Assembly (NCBI RefSeq): GCF_028372415.1
Contig: NC_092874.1
Span: 335,314,651-335,378,650 of the forward strand
Source of the DNA: Notamacropus eugenii
Lineage: Eukaryota; Chordata; Mammalia; Diprotodontia; Macropodidae
DNA length: 64,000 bases
Direction: 5' to 3'
Below, one piece after another: positions 56,001-63,479 of this stretch. Each line of letters begins with the position of its first letter. The first letter of the stretch is position 1. A program made the translations under genes and the position numbers. The notes below the pieces were generated by a model. That model was not told the DNA's origin. It saw nothing but the letters and a program-made list of their open reading frames with translations, and made no database searches.

Positions 56001-58278
56001 GGTTGCTTGAGATACAATTGTGAGAAAACTTCTTGCAGCAGTCCTCAGATCTGACTGGGTTTCTGGTCAATATATCCAAGGTCCTTAGGGAAGGATCTCT
56101 AAGCAACAGGTGAAGGTGGCCCAGCTTCCCGCTCATGCAGGGCTAGGTTTACACAGTGCACTAAAGTTTTTGCACAATTTACATAATTGAATAAAGTTTT
56201 TAAACAAGACAGAAATTGGACTAGACCCATTATTAAATAGAAAGGGAACTAAGCTAAATCCAAAATTGAGGAACAAGATGACGTCAGTTTGGTTCACACA
56301 ATTTCCTCAATTAACATCTTTCTCCTTGGGCACATTCCTTGCCTCCTTTTCTGCTAGGGAGCATTCCTAGTAAGGCAAAGAACTTCCTCGTTGACTTCCC
56401 TCTTTTAGCCACAGACAGCTTAGTCTTTAATGAGACTTTGTCCCAAAGTGCCTCACTTTGGGTTTTTCAGACCTTTCTTTGAAGCTTCAATGTATATTTC
56501 CCAGTAAAGCAGATCCACAAACTATTTATAAATCCTGGTTGTGCCCTCATTCTCTCTAGCCAGTGGCAGTTATGATGCGATTTAATTACTGCATATGATA
56601 TTACCTGGGCACTGATGGATGAGTGGCAGTGCATGACTTCTTGCCATCCACCCTCACTCTTGTTCTCTACTTGCATCATGGAATTGGGGCTAATTTTTAA
56701 ATAGTGCTCTGACTTTGGGAAGATTTATTTACTCTTTTTTTTTTTTTACCTAGAATGCAGAAACATATTTTTTTAAGATTTTATGTAATGAGGACATGTT
56801 TCCATAGTAAATGATGATAAAACAAATTTCTGTGCCCTCAGAGCATTTGAGGCAGTGGGCTGTTTTTACATTTTGACTCTTGGGAGCCATTACATAGAAA
56901 ATGTACCCAAGATTGACCTTGTAGAGCTTTCTTTTGGCCTTGACTAAAACTTGCAGAAGAAACCCCAGAGATTTCAGTAGAATAAATAGGTTACTGTTTC
57001 TGATAACAAAAGGTTTTCCCCTAGCTAGTAGCAGAACAGGGATGTGGGGTAGCATGGCAGTTTTCTTCTAGAGAATTCAGAGTTCTTAATGCCTGTGTAT
57101 CTGTTATTTTCAAAACATCCATGTGAGATAGAGACAGGGAAGGGCTGTTAGGTTGAGGTAAGTCCCCAAGGTTATGGGAGGAATGGGAGAAATGGCTCTG
57201 GAATCCTGAAATCCTGATTTACCCCAGAGTTATCCATTGAACTGATATTTACTGAGTATCTGTGATGTGCCTGTGTATAAGCTAGAGAAATGGAAAACAT
57301 GATGCCTGCTTCATCAAGTTTGTAATTGGTTAAAGAGACAAAGCATGCATACATGCATACACACATGTTAAATTTCAAGACAGTAGTGTTAAATGACACA
57401 AGGTACCTCAGGACTATGGGGCAAATCAATAGTACAGAAAAAGGAGCATGTAGTTCAGGGCGGGCTTGTCCATGGTCAGAGAAGCCTTCATAAAGAAGTT
57501 TGAACTTCATCTAGACTTCAGCAGGTGTTTCCATCCTCTTCCATGGATGACAGGTTTGAGAATGGTGTTGGGGGTCTTCCCTTTCTCTGCCAGCCCATAA
57601 ATTGAGACCCCCTCATATTCTTAGGAGGTGGGAGTCCTGGGTCCCCATGTTAGACCCTTTTGGTGCCTGCAGCAAATTTCTACCCGTTGAGTCCTTTCCT
57701 CTTGTTTCTGGGCCCCCTCTTACTGTGCCAACCGTCCTGAAAGGCTAGTGGGCCACCCCATGACTGTGGAGGGGTGAAGAACAGCCACACCCAAGCAGAA
57801 AATTACAAATAATTAAATAATGGCCGATGTGGGACTATCTAAGGGAGGTGGCCTTTGGAATTTTTTGCCGTCATCATGACCTTTACTTTTAAGAGGTTGA
57901 AAAATCAGTGGTTTCACCCTCCCCCTTGTTAGAAATGCCATCTCTGAGCACCAGGCAGTGGTGGAGAATACTAGAAGTGTGGAATTAGGAGATGTTGGTC
58001 TTAGGCTGGGAACATGCTGTAGTCTAAACCCTTTTCTCTTCCTCTAGTGCCACCGGATTCACCGAACGCTTGCCAGCCAGTTTAAATATGCTTTAGTGTG
58101 GGTAAGGCCTCCAATCCTTCTTAAGCTTTCCTCTTTCTCCTCAGAGGAATTCTGACTACTTAACGTTTCCATCTTCCTTCCCCTCTTCAAGGGAACCAGC
58201 ACCAAATATAGCCCTCAGAGAGTGGGATTGACGCATACGATGGAGCATGAGGATGTCATCCAAATAGTCAAGAAGTAA
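31608..58278 (+). CDS. DRG2: DRG2: developmentally regulated GTP-binding protein 2 (Obg-family GTPase), complete, 13 coding exons, 364 residues
   Basis: Exons sum to 1,095 nt including TAA: 31608-31671, 34365-34525, 41922-42011, 42858-42918, 43827-43917, 46911-46983, 47104-47194, 48199-48296, 49118-49194, 49703-49791, 55349-55407, 58048-58101, 58192-58278. The start [18 protein letters not shown] sits in a strong Kozak context (gccgccatgg). Order of parts: N-terminal helical region (about 1-60); G1 GFPSVGKST (69-77); G2 region YEFTTLT (92-98); G3 DLPG (115-118); inserted S5D2L domain (about 165-240); G4 NKID (246-249); G5-like SCG (269-271); C-terminal TGS domain (about 290-364). All catalytic motifs are intact. 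The family is a cytosolic translation-associated GTPase stabilised by DFRP2/RWDD1 (known for the family). Compared with human from memory there are only about 6 conservative changes, such as T for S in SASTKG and F for Y in NLDFLL. Confidence 0.98.
32075..33300 (+). repeat. MIR SINE split by the GA tract
   Basis: The left part (about 32085-32143) reads gtgaccttgggcaagtcgct...gtgtcctcatctattgag. The right part (33247-33300) reads ...aaggaccttccagttctaaatttgatattatgagg. These are consecutive parts of the MIR consensus, so the tract grew inside the element. Confidence 0.75.
32144..33246 (+). repeat. 1.1-kb polypurine (GA)n / GAGGGA-type tandem tract in DRG2 intron 1
   Basis: Almost uninterrupted purines on the plus strand: gagaga with periodic gggagaga, gacagaga, agaagaga and gatagaga variants, forming a loose higher-order unit of about 40-60 bp. 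The long open frames across it (Ser/Leu/Pro-rich on minus, Arg/Glu-rich on plus) are repeat artefacts. Left and right flanks are the two parts of one MIR. Confidence 0.97.
34365..34525 (+). CDS. DRG2: DRG2 coding exon 2 (ends inside the P-loop, ...GFPSVGK)
   Basis: 161 nt. Acceptor gatttag, donor gtcagt. Codons 22-75; the exon ends exactly after the Lys of Walker A. Confidence 0.97.
34600..35065 (+). mobile_element. L2 3'-end fragment in DRG2 intron 2
   Basis: Includes caccttctccactgagccttccctgaac, read in pieces, and ends tgcctggcacactgtaggcacttaaatgcttgttgatt, the L2 3' terminus. Confidence 0.75.
35340..37110 (+). mobile_element. L2 LINE ORF2 (reverse transcriptase) fossils, sense
   Basis: About 35495-35520 gives SAFDTVDQ, the L2/CR1 RT motif AFDTVDH. 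Further on, about 35745 gives a degenerate YADD-like TDDSK. A second RT block near 36770-36850 gives GIIQGSVL (motif GVPQGSVLGP). The ancient repeat at 35944-36080 interrupts it. No open frame remains. Confidence 0.7.
37120..37545 (-). mobile_element. L1 3'-end fragment, antisense
   Basis: cccctccctaacacggcatg...tctgatgtaggctgtacat, then gcatcagttcatgtaaatc and acagcagtattccatta, parallel to 60.7-61.1 kb. Confidence 0.75.
37560..38440 (+). mobile_element. Two L2 3' ends, the second interrupted by a SINE
   Basis: 37560-37660 ends attgattgattgat. A second L2 runs 37662-38040 and resumes at 38176-38440, ending ggtacttaattaatgcttg. Confidence 0.75.
38041..38175 (+). mobile_element. WSINE/MAR1-type marsupial SINE nested in L2
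   Basis: gggcaactaggtggtacagtgg ... ggcctcagataatttataac ... gacaagtcatttaaccctga, with an A-rich tail. Flanked by cttag on both sides, consistent with a short target duplication. Diagnostic of a marsupial genome. Confidence 0.85.
39030..39200 (+). repeat. MIR in DRG2 intron 2
   Basis: gtgtgactttgggcaggtcacc...agagctgtctctaaggttc. Confidence 0.75.
40270..40640 (+). mobile_element. L2 fragment (+)
   Basis: tttaagggcctctacagtctgg... through the 3' region gctctttgaggacaggaactg. Confidence 0.7.
40870..41575 (-). mobile_element. L1 3'-end fragment, antisense, with T tract
   Basis: Begins with a T-rich run (reversed poly(A)), then the reversed 3' UTR and ORF2 C-terminus: accactctccaattgatgg, agagtggttggaccaatt. 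Confidence 0.75.
41922..42011 (+). CDS. DRG2: DRG2 coding exon 3 ([10 protein letters not shown]...CIPGVIE)
   Basis: 90 nt, phase 0/0, acceptor cttttcag, donor gtaagt. It begins with the Ser-Thr that completes the P-loop and carries the G2 Thr. Confidence 0.97.
42858..42918 (+). CDS. DRG2: DRG2 coding exon 4 (G3 motif DLPG)
   Basis: 61 nt, acceptor gccctag, donor gtagga. Encodes [20 protein letters not shown] and the first base of Gly126. Confidence 0.97.
43205..43335 (+). mobile_element. L1 3'-UTR fragment (+)
   Basis: gagaatttggaactcagaatt...ttacatgtaatttggaaatat. Confidence 0.6.
43593..43775 (+). repeat. TIR repeat family, copy C
   Basis: gatcagaggtggcaagcttg, then ccaaatcagattaaaattta and gttgggaaatatttgac. 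Confidence 0.55.
43827..43917 (+). CDS. DRG2: DRG2 coding exon 5 ([20 protein letters not shown]...)
   Basis: 91 nt, acceptor tctcccag, donor gtcagt, ending with AG of Arg156. Confidence 0.97.
44800..44947 (+). mobile_element. L2 3' end split by the YWHAZ retrocopy
   Basis: agcacttagcacagtccttggcac...tagatgcttcac, continuing after the insertion at 46763-46790 with the ttggttggttgattgag terminus. Confidence 0.8.
44940..46770. repeat. 8-bp target-site duplication (acgtgttg) flanking the YWHAZ retrocopy
   Basis: Copies at 44940-44947 and 46763-46770. Joining the flanks through one copy gives a continuous L2 3' end ending in ttggttggttgatt, which independently confirms the boundaries. Confidence 0.85.
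44948..46762 (-). pseudogene. Processed YWHAZ (14-3-3 zeta) retropseudogene in DRG2 intron 5
   Basis: Read on the minus strand it contains, in order: a short GC-rich leader, ATG at 46677-46675 with [15 protein letters not shown] then a frameshift, blocks such as [18 protein letters not shown] and [37 protein letters not shown] and [13 protein letters not shown], and a long 3' UTR that matches human YWHAZ as I recall it. AATAAA lies at 44974-44969, next to an 8-nt A tail (T on plus, 44948-44955). It has no introns, several frameshifts and stops, and a missing block before KACSLA. The [10 protein letters not shown] block favours zeta over other isoforms. It is flanked by acgtgttg at 44940-44947 and 46763-46770. 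Non-functional; antisense to DRG2. Confidence 0.93.
46911..46983 (+). CDS. DRG2: DRG2 coding exon 6 ([18 protein letters not shown]...)
   Basis: 73 nt, acceptor ctgtgcag, donor gtgaga. It lies only about 140 bp downstream of the YWHAZ retropseudogene insertion. Confidence 0.97.
47104..47194 (+). CDS. DRG2: DRG2 coding exon 7 ([20 protein letters not shown]...)
   Basis: 91 nt, acceptor accccccag. The donor GTATCCTTT matches the U12-type consensus rather than GTRAGT. Confidence 0.97.
47195..48198 (+). other. DRG2: U12-type (minor spliceosome) intron 7 of DRG2
   Basis: The 5' splice site GTATCCTTT is a full match to the U12-class GT-AG donor (RTATCCTTT). A branch-site-like TGACCTTAAT at 48175-48184 (consensus TTCCTTAAC core) puts the candidate adenosine about 15 nt from the terminal AG at 48198, the short spacing typical of U12 introns. 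There is no long polypyrimidine tract and the intron is phase 1. The donor would be a poor U2-type site. Confidence 0.88.
47454..47530. mobile_element. Mariner-like MITE, about 77 bp, TA target site
   Basis: gggtgtcccaaaagtcttag at the left and gtaagacattttgggatatt at the right form imperfect inverted repeats, with TA on the left flank. Lies inside U12 intron 7 of DRG2. Confidence 0.65.
48199..48296 (+). CDS. DRG2: DRG2 coding exon 8 ([19 protein letters not shown]...CLY)
   Basis: 98 nt, acceptor acctcag, donor gtaagt. Ends in phase 0 just before the G4 exon. Confidence 0.97.
48722..48965 (+). mobile_element. Marsupial SINE (MIR/THER type) in DRG2 intron 8
   Basis: cacagtggatagaatagtagg...ctctgggcaagtcacttaac...ggcaagtc-type core and a tail with aagtgctcagtaggtg. 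Confidence 0.8.
49118..49194 (+). CDS. DRG2: DRG2 coding exon 9 (G4 motif NKID)
   Basis: 77 nt, acceptor gaatcag, donor gtaaga. Encodes [16 protein letters not shown] followed by ARKPNSVVI, then AG of Ser269. Confidence 0.97.
49664..49676 (+). repeat. G13 homopolymer upstream of DRG2 exon 10
   Basis: Thirteen consecutive G, ending 26 nt before the first base of exon 10. Confidence 0.97.
49703..49791 (+). CDS. DRG2: DRG2 coding exon 10 ([15 protein letters not shown]...)
   Basis: 89 nt, acceptor ctttgtag, donor gtaagt. G5-like SCG at its start. A run of 13 G (49664-49676) sits just upstream of the acceptor. Confidence 0.97.
50055..50310 (+). mobile_element. Full-length marsupial SINE in DRG2 intron 10
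   Basis: tgttgggcctggagtcagg...ctagctgtgtgaccctggcc...ggagaaggaaatggcaaacc...ggccatgaagagttggacatg and an aacaacaaca tail. The long tail is the marsupial form. Confidence 0.88.
51085..51665 (-). mobile_element. L2 ORF2 fragment, antisense
   Basis: Plus strand gatgatccagcaaaaagact, agagaatatctaggagaggg, taagagatcattgataactg: reversed L2 RT region. Confidence 0.6.
51700..52500 (+). mobile_element. CR1/L3-type LINE ORF1 fragment with SGNH-esterase domain (copy 2)
   Basis: From 52179 the plus frame reads [21 protein letters not shown], then after a stop [31 protein letters not shown], and [20 protein letters not shown]. This follows the order of the ORF1 esterase: HVGTND, LGxxLKxLG, VFSSxLP, I..VN..L, GFLDHG, LL.RDG. 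About 5 in-frame stops in about 95 codons, so it is dead; GTNH replaces GTND. Confidence 0.65.
52566..52760 (+). repeat. TIR repeat family, copy D
   Basis: gcagaggcatcagacttgag...tagataatgttaattcatag...gagtttgaccccagtgctg. Confidence 0.6.
53690..53880 (+). repeat. MIR in DRG2 intron 10
   Basis: ctatgtgactgtgaatgagtc...gggatgataatatctctag. Confidence 0.7.
54393..54501. repeat. Small hAT-like element with inverted arms and 12-bp direct repeats
   Basis: agcacttcttaaac (54403-54416) and its exact inverse gtttaagaagtgct (54440-54453) could form a stem. agtctagaccag occurs at 54393-54404 and 54490-54501. Confidence 0.6.
55349..55407 (+). CDS. DRG2: DRG2 coding exon 11 ([20 protein letters not shown])
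   Basis: 59 nt, acceptor ttttatag, donor gtaagt. Start of the TGS domain; follows a 5.6-kb intron. Confidence 0.97.
55408..58047. other. DRG2: DRG2 intron 11
   Basis: Contains one copy of the unclassified ancient repeat at about 57236-57380. Otherwise nothing recognised. Confidence 0.5.
58048..58101 (+). CDS. DRG2: DRG2 coding exon 12 ([18 protein letters not shown])
   Basis: 54 nt, 18 codons, phase 0/0, acceptor cctctag, donor gtaagg. TGS domain. Confidence 0.97.
58192..58278 (+). CDS. DRG2: DRG2 coding exon 13 with stop ([20 protein letters not shown]...)
   Basis: 87 nt, acceptor cttcaag, TAA at 58276-58278. Completes the TGS domain. Confidence 0.97.
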   Translation, partial: GTSTKYSPQRVGLTHTMEHEDVIQIVKK

Positions 58279-59045
58279 CCGTTCCTGCTGCTGATTTTCA
58301 GTGCCTGACCCCACCCTAATCCCTCGAGTGGTATCTGATTGACTGTTATCATCTACAAGCCAAAAAAGGATGGGTTGGGGAGGAGGGAGTGTGACCAAGA
58401 AGGAAAACCTAGAAAAACCCCAAAGTCATATACATGTGCTTCCGTGAAGTTTGTTCAATAGGAGGATGAGGAAAGACTGAAAAGGAGCCCGTGTGGGACC
58501 CAGGGATTTGCACATTATGGGCATTTTACTCATGTGGGAGCAGTGGTCCTAGTGATCTGGAGCCTGTGACCAGGCCCCCGCAGGCTGTTGACCACCCTGC
58601 TAAAGTGGACTTGTCACCTGGACAGCAACCTGCTTGGGCCACTGGCTATACTTTCACTTGGCGGGGAGGAGGGGGCAGTAAGAGTTGTGCTGGAATCTGT
58701 GTTCTTGCCATCAGGGCCTCTGTGTGCATGTTTCTCTATTGTGGATGGACTGGTGTGAGAATGGTTAAGAGAGGCCCAGTGGGAAGTGCTAAGGCCTTTC
58801 CCTTCCTGCCATCCCTTCAGTGAGATTCCTTTTCTCTCAGTAGACTCGACTTCTGGCTCTCTGTTATACCACTTTGGTACCTGGAGCCTATTTCTGCCCC
58901 TTGAGCCCTTTCCTCCTTTCCGAGCACCCTCCTAGTGCACCAGGCATCCTGAAAGACCACCCCAGCCCACCCTGTGGCTGGAGGGCAAAGAACAGAAATC
59001 ACGCCTTCCCAGCCACAAATAAAGACTGACCCTCTGTTTCCCTTT
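58279..59045 (+). other. DRG2: DRG2 3' UTR with poly(A) signal AATAAA at 59018-59023
   Basis: Repeat-free sequence follows the stop. AATAAA at 59018-59023 is followed about 20-30 nt later by T-rich sequence, predicting cleavage near 59040 and a 3' UTR of about 0.76 kb. No competing hexamer lies upstream. Confidence 0.8.
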
Positions 59046-60180
59046 TTAGGTCTGTTGGAAATTCTACCACTTTCAGCCTTGTCCTTTCTCTGTGCTCTTT
59101 CTCCTTTTTATCTTGTTGCAGTCAGTGTGTGCAGTTCCAGTTCTGCTCATTGTACTCTATCGTCTCATGTGGGTCTTTCCATATTTCCTCAAATTGTTCA
59201 TCCTTATTTCTTACGTGTGTCAGATTTTCCAAACAGCAGAGGTCAAGAGAAGAAACTGTTCTGCACTAGTTCTCTCGATAGCAGGCTTTTTATCCCAGTA
59301 GGGTCTCTGGGTCCAGTAGAGCAGTCACAGACCACCAGCAGAGAGTTCCATCAGGACTTCTGAATTTTTCTGATTGTTTGATGACTGAGAGTTCCTGCTC
59401 CCTCTTCCTTCCTTTTCCTCACTGCTGGAGAGGCGGGATGGGAGGGGGAGAGGTCCTCTGGAGCTCCGGAGGCCCCTGCTTCTCCTTAACTGCAGACTCT
59501 TCGCCATCAATGATGGACTCCCAGCCGCTGTCTGCTGACCACACGTCTGCTAGATTTGAGCGCTCTGTTTTTTTCTTTTTTGATTAAAGACTAAAACAGA
59601 AGAATGACTTCTTTTCCAACTAAGAATAAAAGTTGGTACTTCCCATGCAGAGCAAACACAGCTGCCACTGCCAGTCAATAGAAAGCCCAGCTTGTGCCAG
59701 TCCTTTCCTCTTTAGCTTCATGGGGGTAGGAAAAGCAAATGGGCACCTGGGAGCCAGAGCCAGCAAAAGCAAGGTAGTGCTAAATGGTCAGTGAGTGGCT
59801 GCTCTCTGCCCTGCTGAGCAGAACCATGTGCTTGAAAAATGGAAATAGCCATGCATTTGTATAGTACCGAAATTGGGAAAGGGCTTTCCTCCCAGCCTTG
59901 TTGGGGCAGAATTTCAAGCCTTAGTCCTGCTATAGGGACAAGGGGAGGAGCTGTGATTTCAGTGGTATAGACAAGTCTTGCTGCTTAATCTGGCTTAGTT
60001 ACCTAGAGTCACACAGCTGGTATGTGTTTGTTAGAAACAGGACTGTGGTCTTCCTGCCTCTGAAGTCAGCTCTCTATCCATTCTGCTCCATTGTACAGAT
60101 GAGGAAATGGATGCTTTGATGAATTGATTTGTTCTTGATCTCACAATTTGAACATGAATTTGAAGTCCAGCACTTACCCT
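59046..60180. other. Downstream of DRG2: unique sequence, then antisense MIR
   Basis: MIR at about 59990-60125 (-): ctagagtcacacagctggta...ttgtacagatgaggaaatgg. No MYO15A-like exon. Confidence 0.6.
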
Positions 60181-60184
60181 ACTA

Positions 60185-60385
60185 TGCCAGAGATGTCACA
60201 TGCATTCTGGCACATAACACTCCCATGGGCATCCAGAACGAGTGTAAAATGTAATTGGGAAATATTTAACAAAATAAAAATACAGTAAAATGTTAATGTG
60301 TGATTTTCTAATTTTACCTTCCACAGGGACCCTTATGGATGGTTTAATGGCCCCCATTTCTGTTTGAGTTTGCCACTGCATTACC
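60185..60385 (+). repeat. TIR repeat family, copy E
   Basis: gtaattgggaaatatttaac and aaaatacagtaaaatgttaa core; ends tttgagtttgccactgc. Confidence 0.6.
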
Positions 60386-60679
60386 CCATGCTGAATCCAC
60401 ATGAAAGAAAGATTGTGGAGGACAGAAATTAAAATCATGATAGCTTGTCTAATTCAGAACATGGGCCCAATTCTTTTCTGCTAGAGTCACCTAGCTAGGG
60501 AAAATTTAATCTTGAGTTGTTGGTTTGGTAGCTTTGGATGCTAGGAAAGACCAGGTCTTATTTGGTGCTTGTTGATAAAGTAATGCTGCTCTCCAAAAAA
60601 AAAAACCCAAATTCTAGAAGATCTGGAGTCATCTAAAGCCTAAATAAGGGGAGATGTGTGGGAACAGTGGCCTTTCAAC

Positions 60680-61590
60680 ATTCATTTGTTATAAAATTTT
60701 GAATTCAGAATTTTTCTCCCTTCTCTCCCCCCTCCCCAAGATGGCAAGCAATCTGATATAGGTTATACATGTGCAGTCATATTTCCGCATTAGTCATGTG
60801 GAAAGAAAACACAGGACAAAAGAAAAACACCCAAATCCCCCACAAAAAGTGAAAGTAGTATGCTGCATTCAGACCCGAGTTATTTCTCTGGGTGTGGATT
60901 GCATTTTCCATCATGAGACTTTTGGAATTGTCTTGGGTTATATTGCTGAGAAGAGCAAGAGTCGTAATTTATCGTGGCAGTTTTACTGTTACAGTGTTCT
61001 TCTGGTTCAGCTCCCTTCACTTAGCATCAGTTCATGGAAGTCCGGGTTTTTCTGAAACCTGCCTGCTCATCATTTTTATAGCACAACAGTATTCCATTAC
61101 ATTTATGTGCCACAACTTGTTCAGCCATTCTCCAGCTGATGGGCATTCCCTCAATATCCAATTCTTCAGCACCACAAAAAGCTGCTATAAATATTTTTGT
61201 ACACATAATTTTTTCCCCTTTTTTATGGTCTCTGGCATACAGAGGTGGTAGTGGTATTACAGGGTCAAAGGTTATGCAGATTTTGATTGCCCTTTGAGCA
61301 CAGCTCCAGATTGCTCTCCAGAATGGTCGGATCAATTCACAACTCCACCAACAATGCATTAGTGTTCCAATTTCCCCATATCTCCAACATTTATCATTTT
61401 CCTTTTCTGTCATATTAGCCAGTCTGATAGATGTGAGTTGGTACCTTTTAAATTGCATTTCTGTAAGTGATTTAGAGCATTTTTCACATGACTATGTATA
61501 ACTTTAACATGTTCATTTGAAAATGGCCTGTCCATATCCTTTGACCAATTGGGGGTTGACTTGTATTCTTATAAATCTGGCTACGGAAGC
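60680..61590 (-). mobile_element. L1 ORF2 C-terminus and 3' UTR, antisense
   Basis: An open minus-strand stretch at 61458-61027 includes CWRYGEIGTLMHCWWSCEL, FWRAIW, FDPVIPLPPLYARDHKK, FIAAFC and CYKNDE. These align with the L1 ORF2 C-terminal block CWRGCGEKGTLLHCWW...FDPAIPLLGIYP...NDE. 5'-truncated; the 3' UTR lies toward 60.68 kb. Confidence 0.92.
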
Positions 61591-61599
61591 ATCTTAAGC

Positions 61600-62930
61600 A
61601 GGAATTGAATGTAATATTTCACCTTAGTTCCCTCTATAAAATGGTGGTGGGGTAGATTACGTCTGAGATTCCTTTGAACACACTGACTTTCTATAATTCA
61701 GTTTATCCTGTGGATGAATCATACAACTGTAGAGTCCTTTATGATTAATCTTAGGTGAGGCTGGAGTCTTCTATTAGGATCTGATAGAGCTTATGATGGA
61801 ATGAGATTATTCCCCCCCAAAAAAGGAGAAAAGGAAGAAAGCTCCTTTGTCTTACGGGTAGATGAGGAAAGCTAGGACTCAATGTAAGAAAAACTGAATA
61901 TTCCTAATTTTAGTTCTATATAACTACACACCTCTACTTGGTCCAGCAAGAACTTAAGCATCTACTCCTGATGACCTTCATCCATCAATCCCACCTCCCC
62001 AGAGGTTTGGACTGAACCCAACTTCCAATCCTCCAGTGGTATTCGTCAAGTTTCCTTCAGGAACCTCTAAATTTACCTGTGCAGCCTCACCCGCTGTGTC
62101 AATTGTGGGAAGTTGTTGACTACACTATCCACTTTTTAAGGACTCTTAGGCATGGTACTGCCAGTGGGCATGGTCCATGTGGCCTTTCCAGGCTCCTGGA
62201 AGGAATTTTTCTTTGCCATATTGGACAATGTGGGAGTCTGGTCTTTATTCAGAGGCAGAAAGACATAAGGTCGTAGAGAAAGGCAGCCTTTTAGACAGCT
62301 GAACCAGTGACCAACATGAATTCAATACTCCAGAAGGTTATATGGCAGCCTCAGCTCCATCCTCTCGATTGCCTTGGTGTCACACAGTATAGATTGCTAT
62401 GAAACCTTAAGTCTTAAGCAAGAGCATTGAAGGCTTTGTCACCCAGCAAGGGGCTGCATTTTCCCCAGTGATCTGTCCTAAGATTCTAAGCTACTGAAAG
62501 AATCTGGAGAACCACTATAAGGCCCCTATCCATGGTTCATATGACTTCATTTATTAAGCATCATACTCCCTTTTATAATTTAAACTTTCATCAGTAAGGA
62601 TTGGTCATGGAAAGTAATCTAGGTAACCCCCTCCTTTACAAGAGCAGCAATATTGTTTTCCTGTCTAGTAAGGGCAATGTAGAGTTGGTGTGTGAATCAT
62701 TTTCTTACAAGTGCACTGTGAGATTAGAAGACTGCTCCTGGGACATCAGGAAGGTGGACCTCTTACAATTCAAAGAACTCATGAACAATATTAAACAGAG
62801 TTGAACCTAAATTTGGCTCTTCCCTTAAATTCTACACCAACATGTATCCTCAAGGAAGTCTACTAAGACCCTCATACAAATCAGTTCAATGCAAGTACCC
62901 ATTCCTGCCTATAGTACAACTTGGTTGAGA
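61600..62930. other. Intergenic, nothing recognised
   Basis: Short open frames only, no splice-framed similarity to known proteins noticed. Confidence 0.5.
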
Positions 62931-63450
62931 GGCACCAGTAGAGATCTGAGTTCAGAAGCTAACCCTGGGCAAGTCGTTTTGTCTCTGAACTCCAGTTTCC
63001 TCATCTGTAGAAGAAGAGCTGATATTTGTAGTAACCTGCCTCATAGGTAGCATGGTGAGGCAAGGATTTGGCTAGATGGGATCTGGAGCTGCCTTCCCAA
63101 GAGGGTGGGAGGTAAGAGAAATTAGGGTTTTATGATTTGTAAATACAAAGAAGACAATCTGAGACTTCTTTACGGGGTGTCCCATAGGGAACTTTTACTA
63201 AATATATCCAGACGGGTAAGGAGCTCAGTGGATAGACCACAGTGCCTAGAGTCACATAGACCTGGATTTGAATCTGGACTAATTATGTGACCTTAGGTAA
63301 GTAAGTCATTTATCTTCTGGTAACCTCAGTTTCCTCATCCCCTAAAATGGGGATGATAATAGTATCACCTACCTTCCAGGGTTCTTGTGAGAATAACATG
63401 AGATGATACATGCAAAGTGCTTAGCTCATAGTAAGTACTACATAAATGTT
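62930..63450 (+). repeat. MIR followed by a marsupial SINE
   Basis: MIR about 62935-63060 (aaccctgggcaagtcgttttg). SINE about 63205-63450 (gctcagtggatagaccacag...cctcagtttcctcatcc...gtaagtactacataaatg). Confidence 0.75.
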
Positions 63451-63479
63451 AGCTACTATCATCTTTTTTCTTAACCCCC

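Noticed and set aside
61027-61458. 143-codon minus-strand frame as a gene
   Set aside because: Matches the L1 ORF2 C-terminus (CW...GTL.HCWW); part of a truncated L1.
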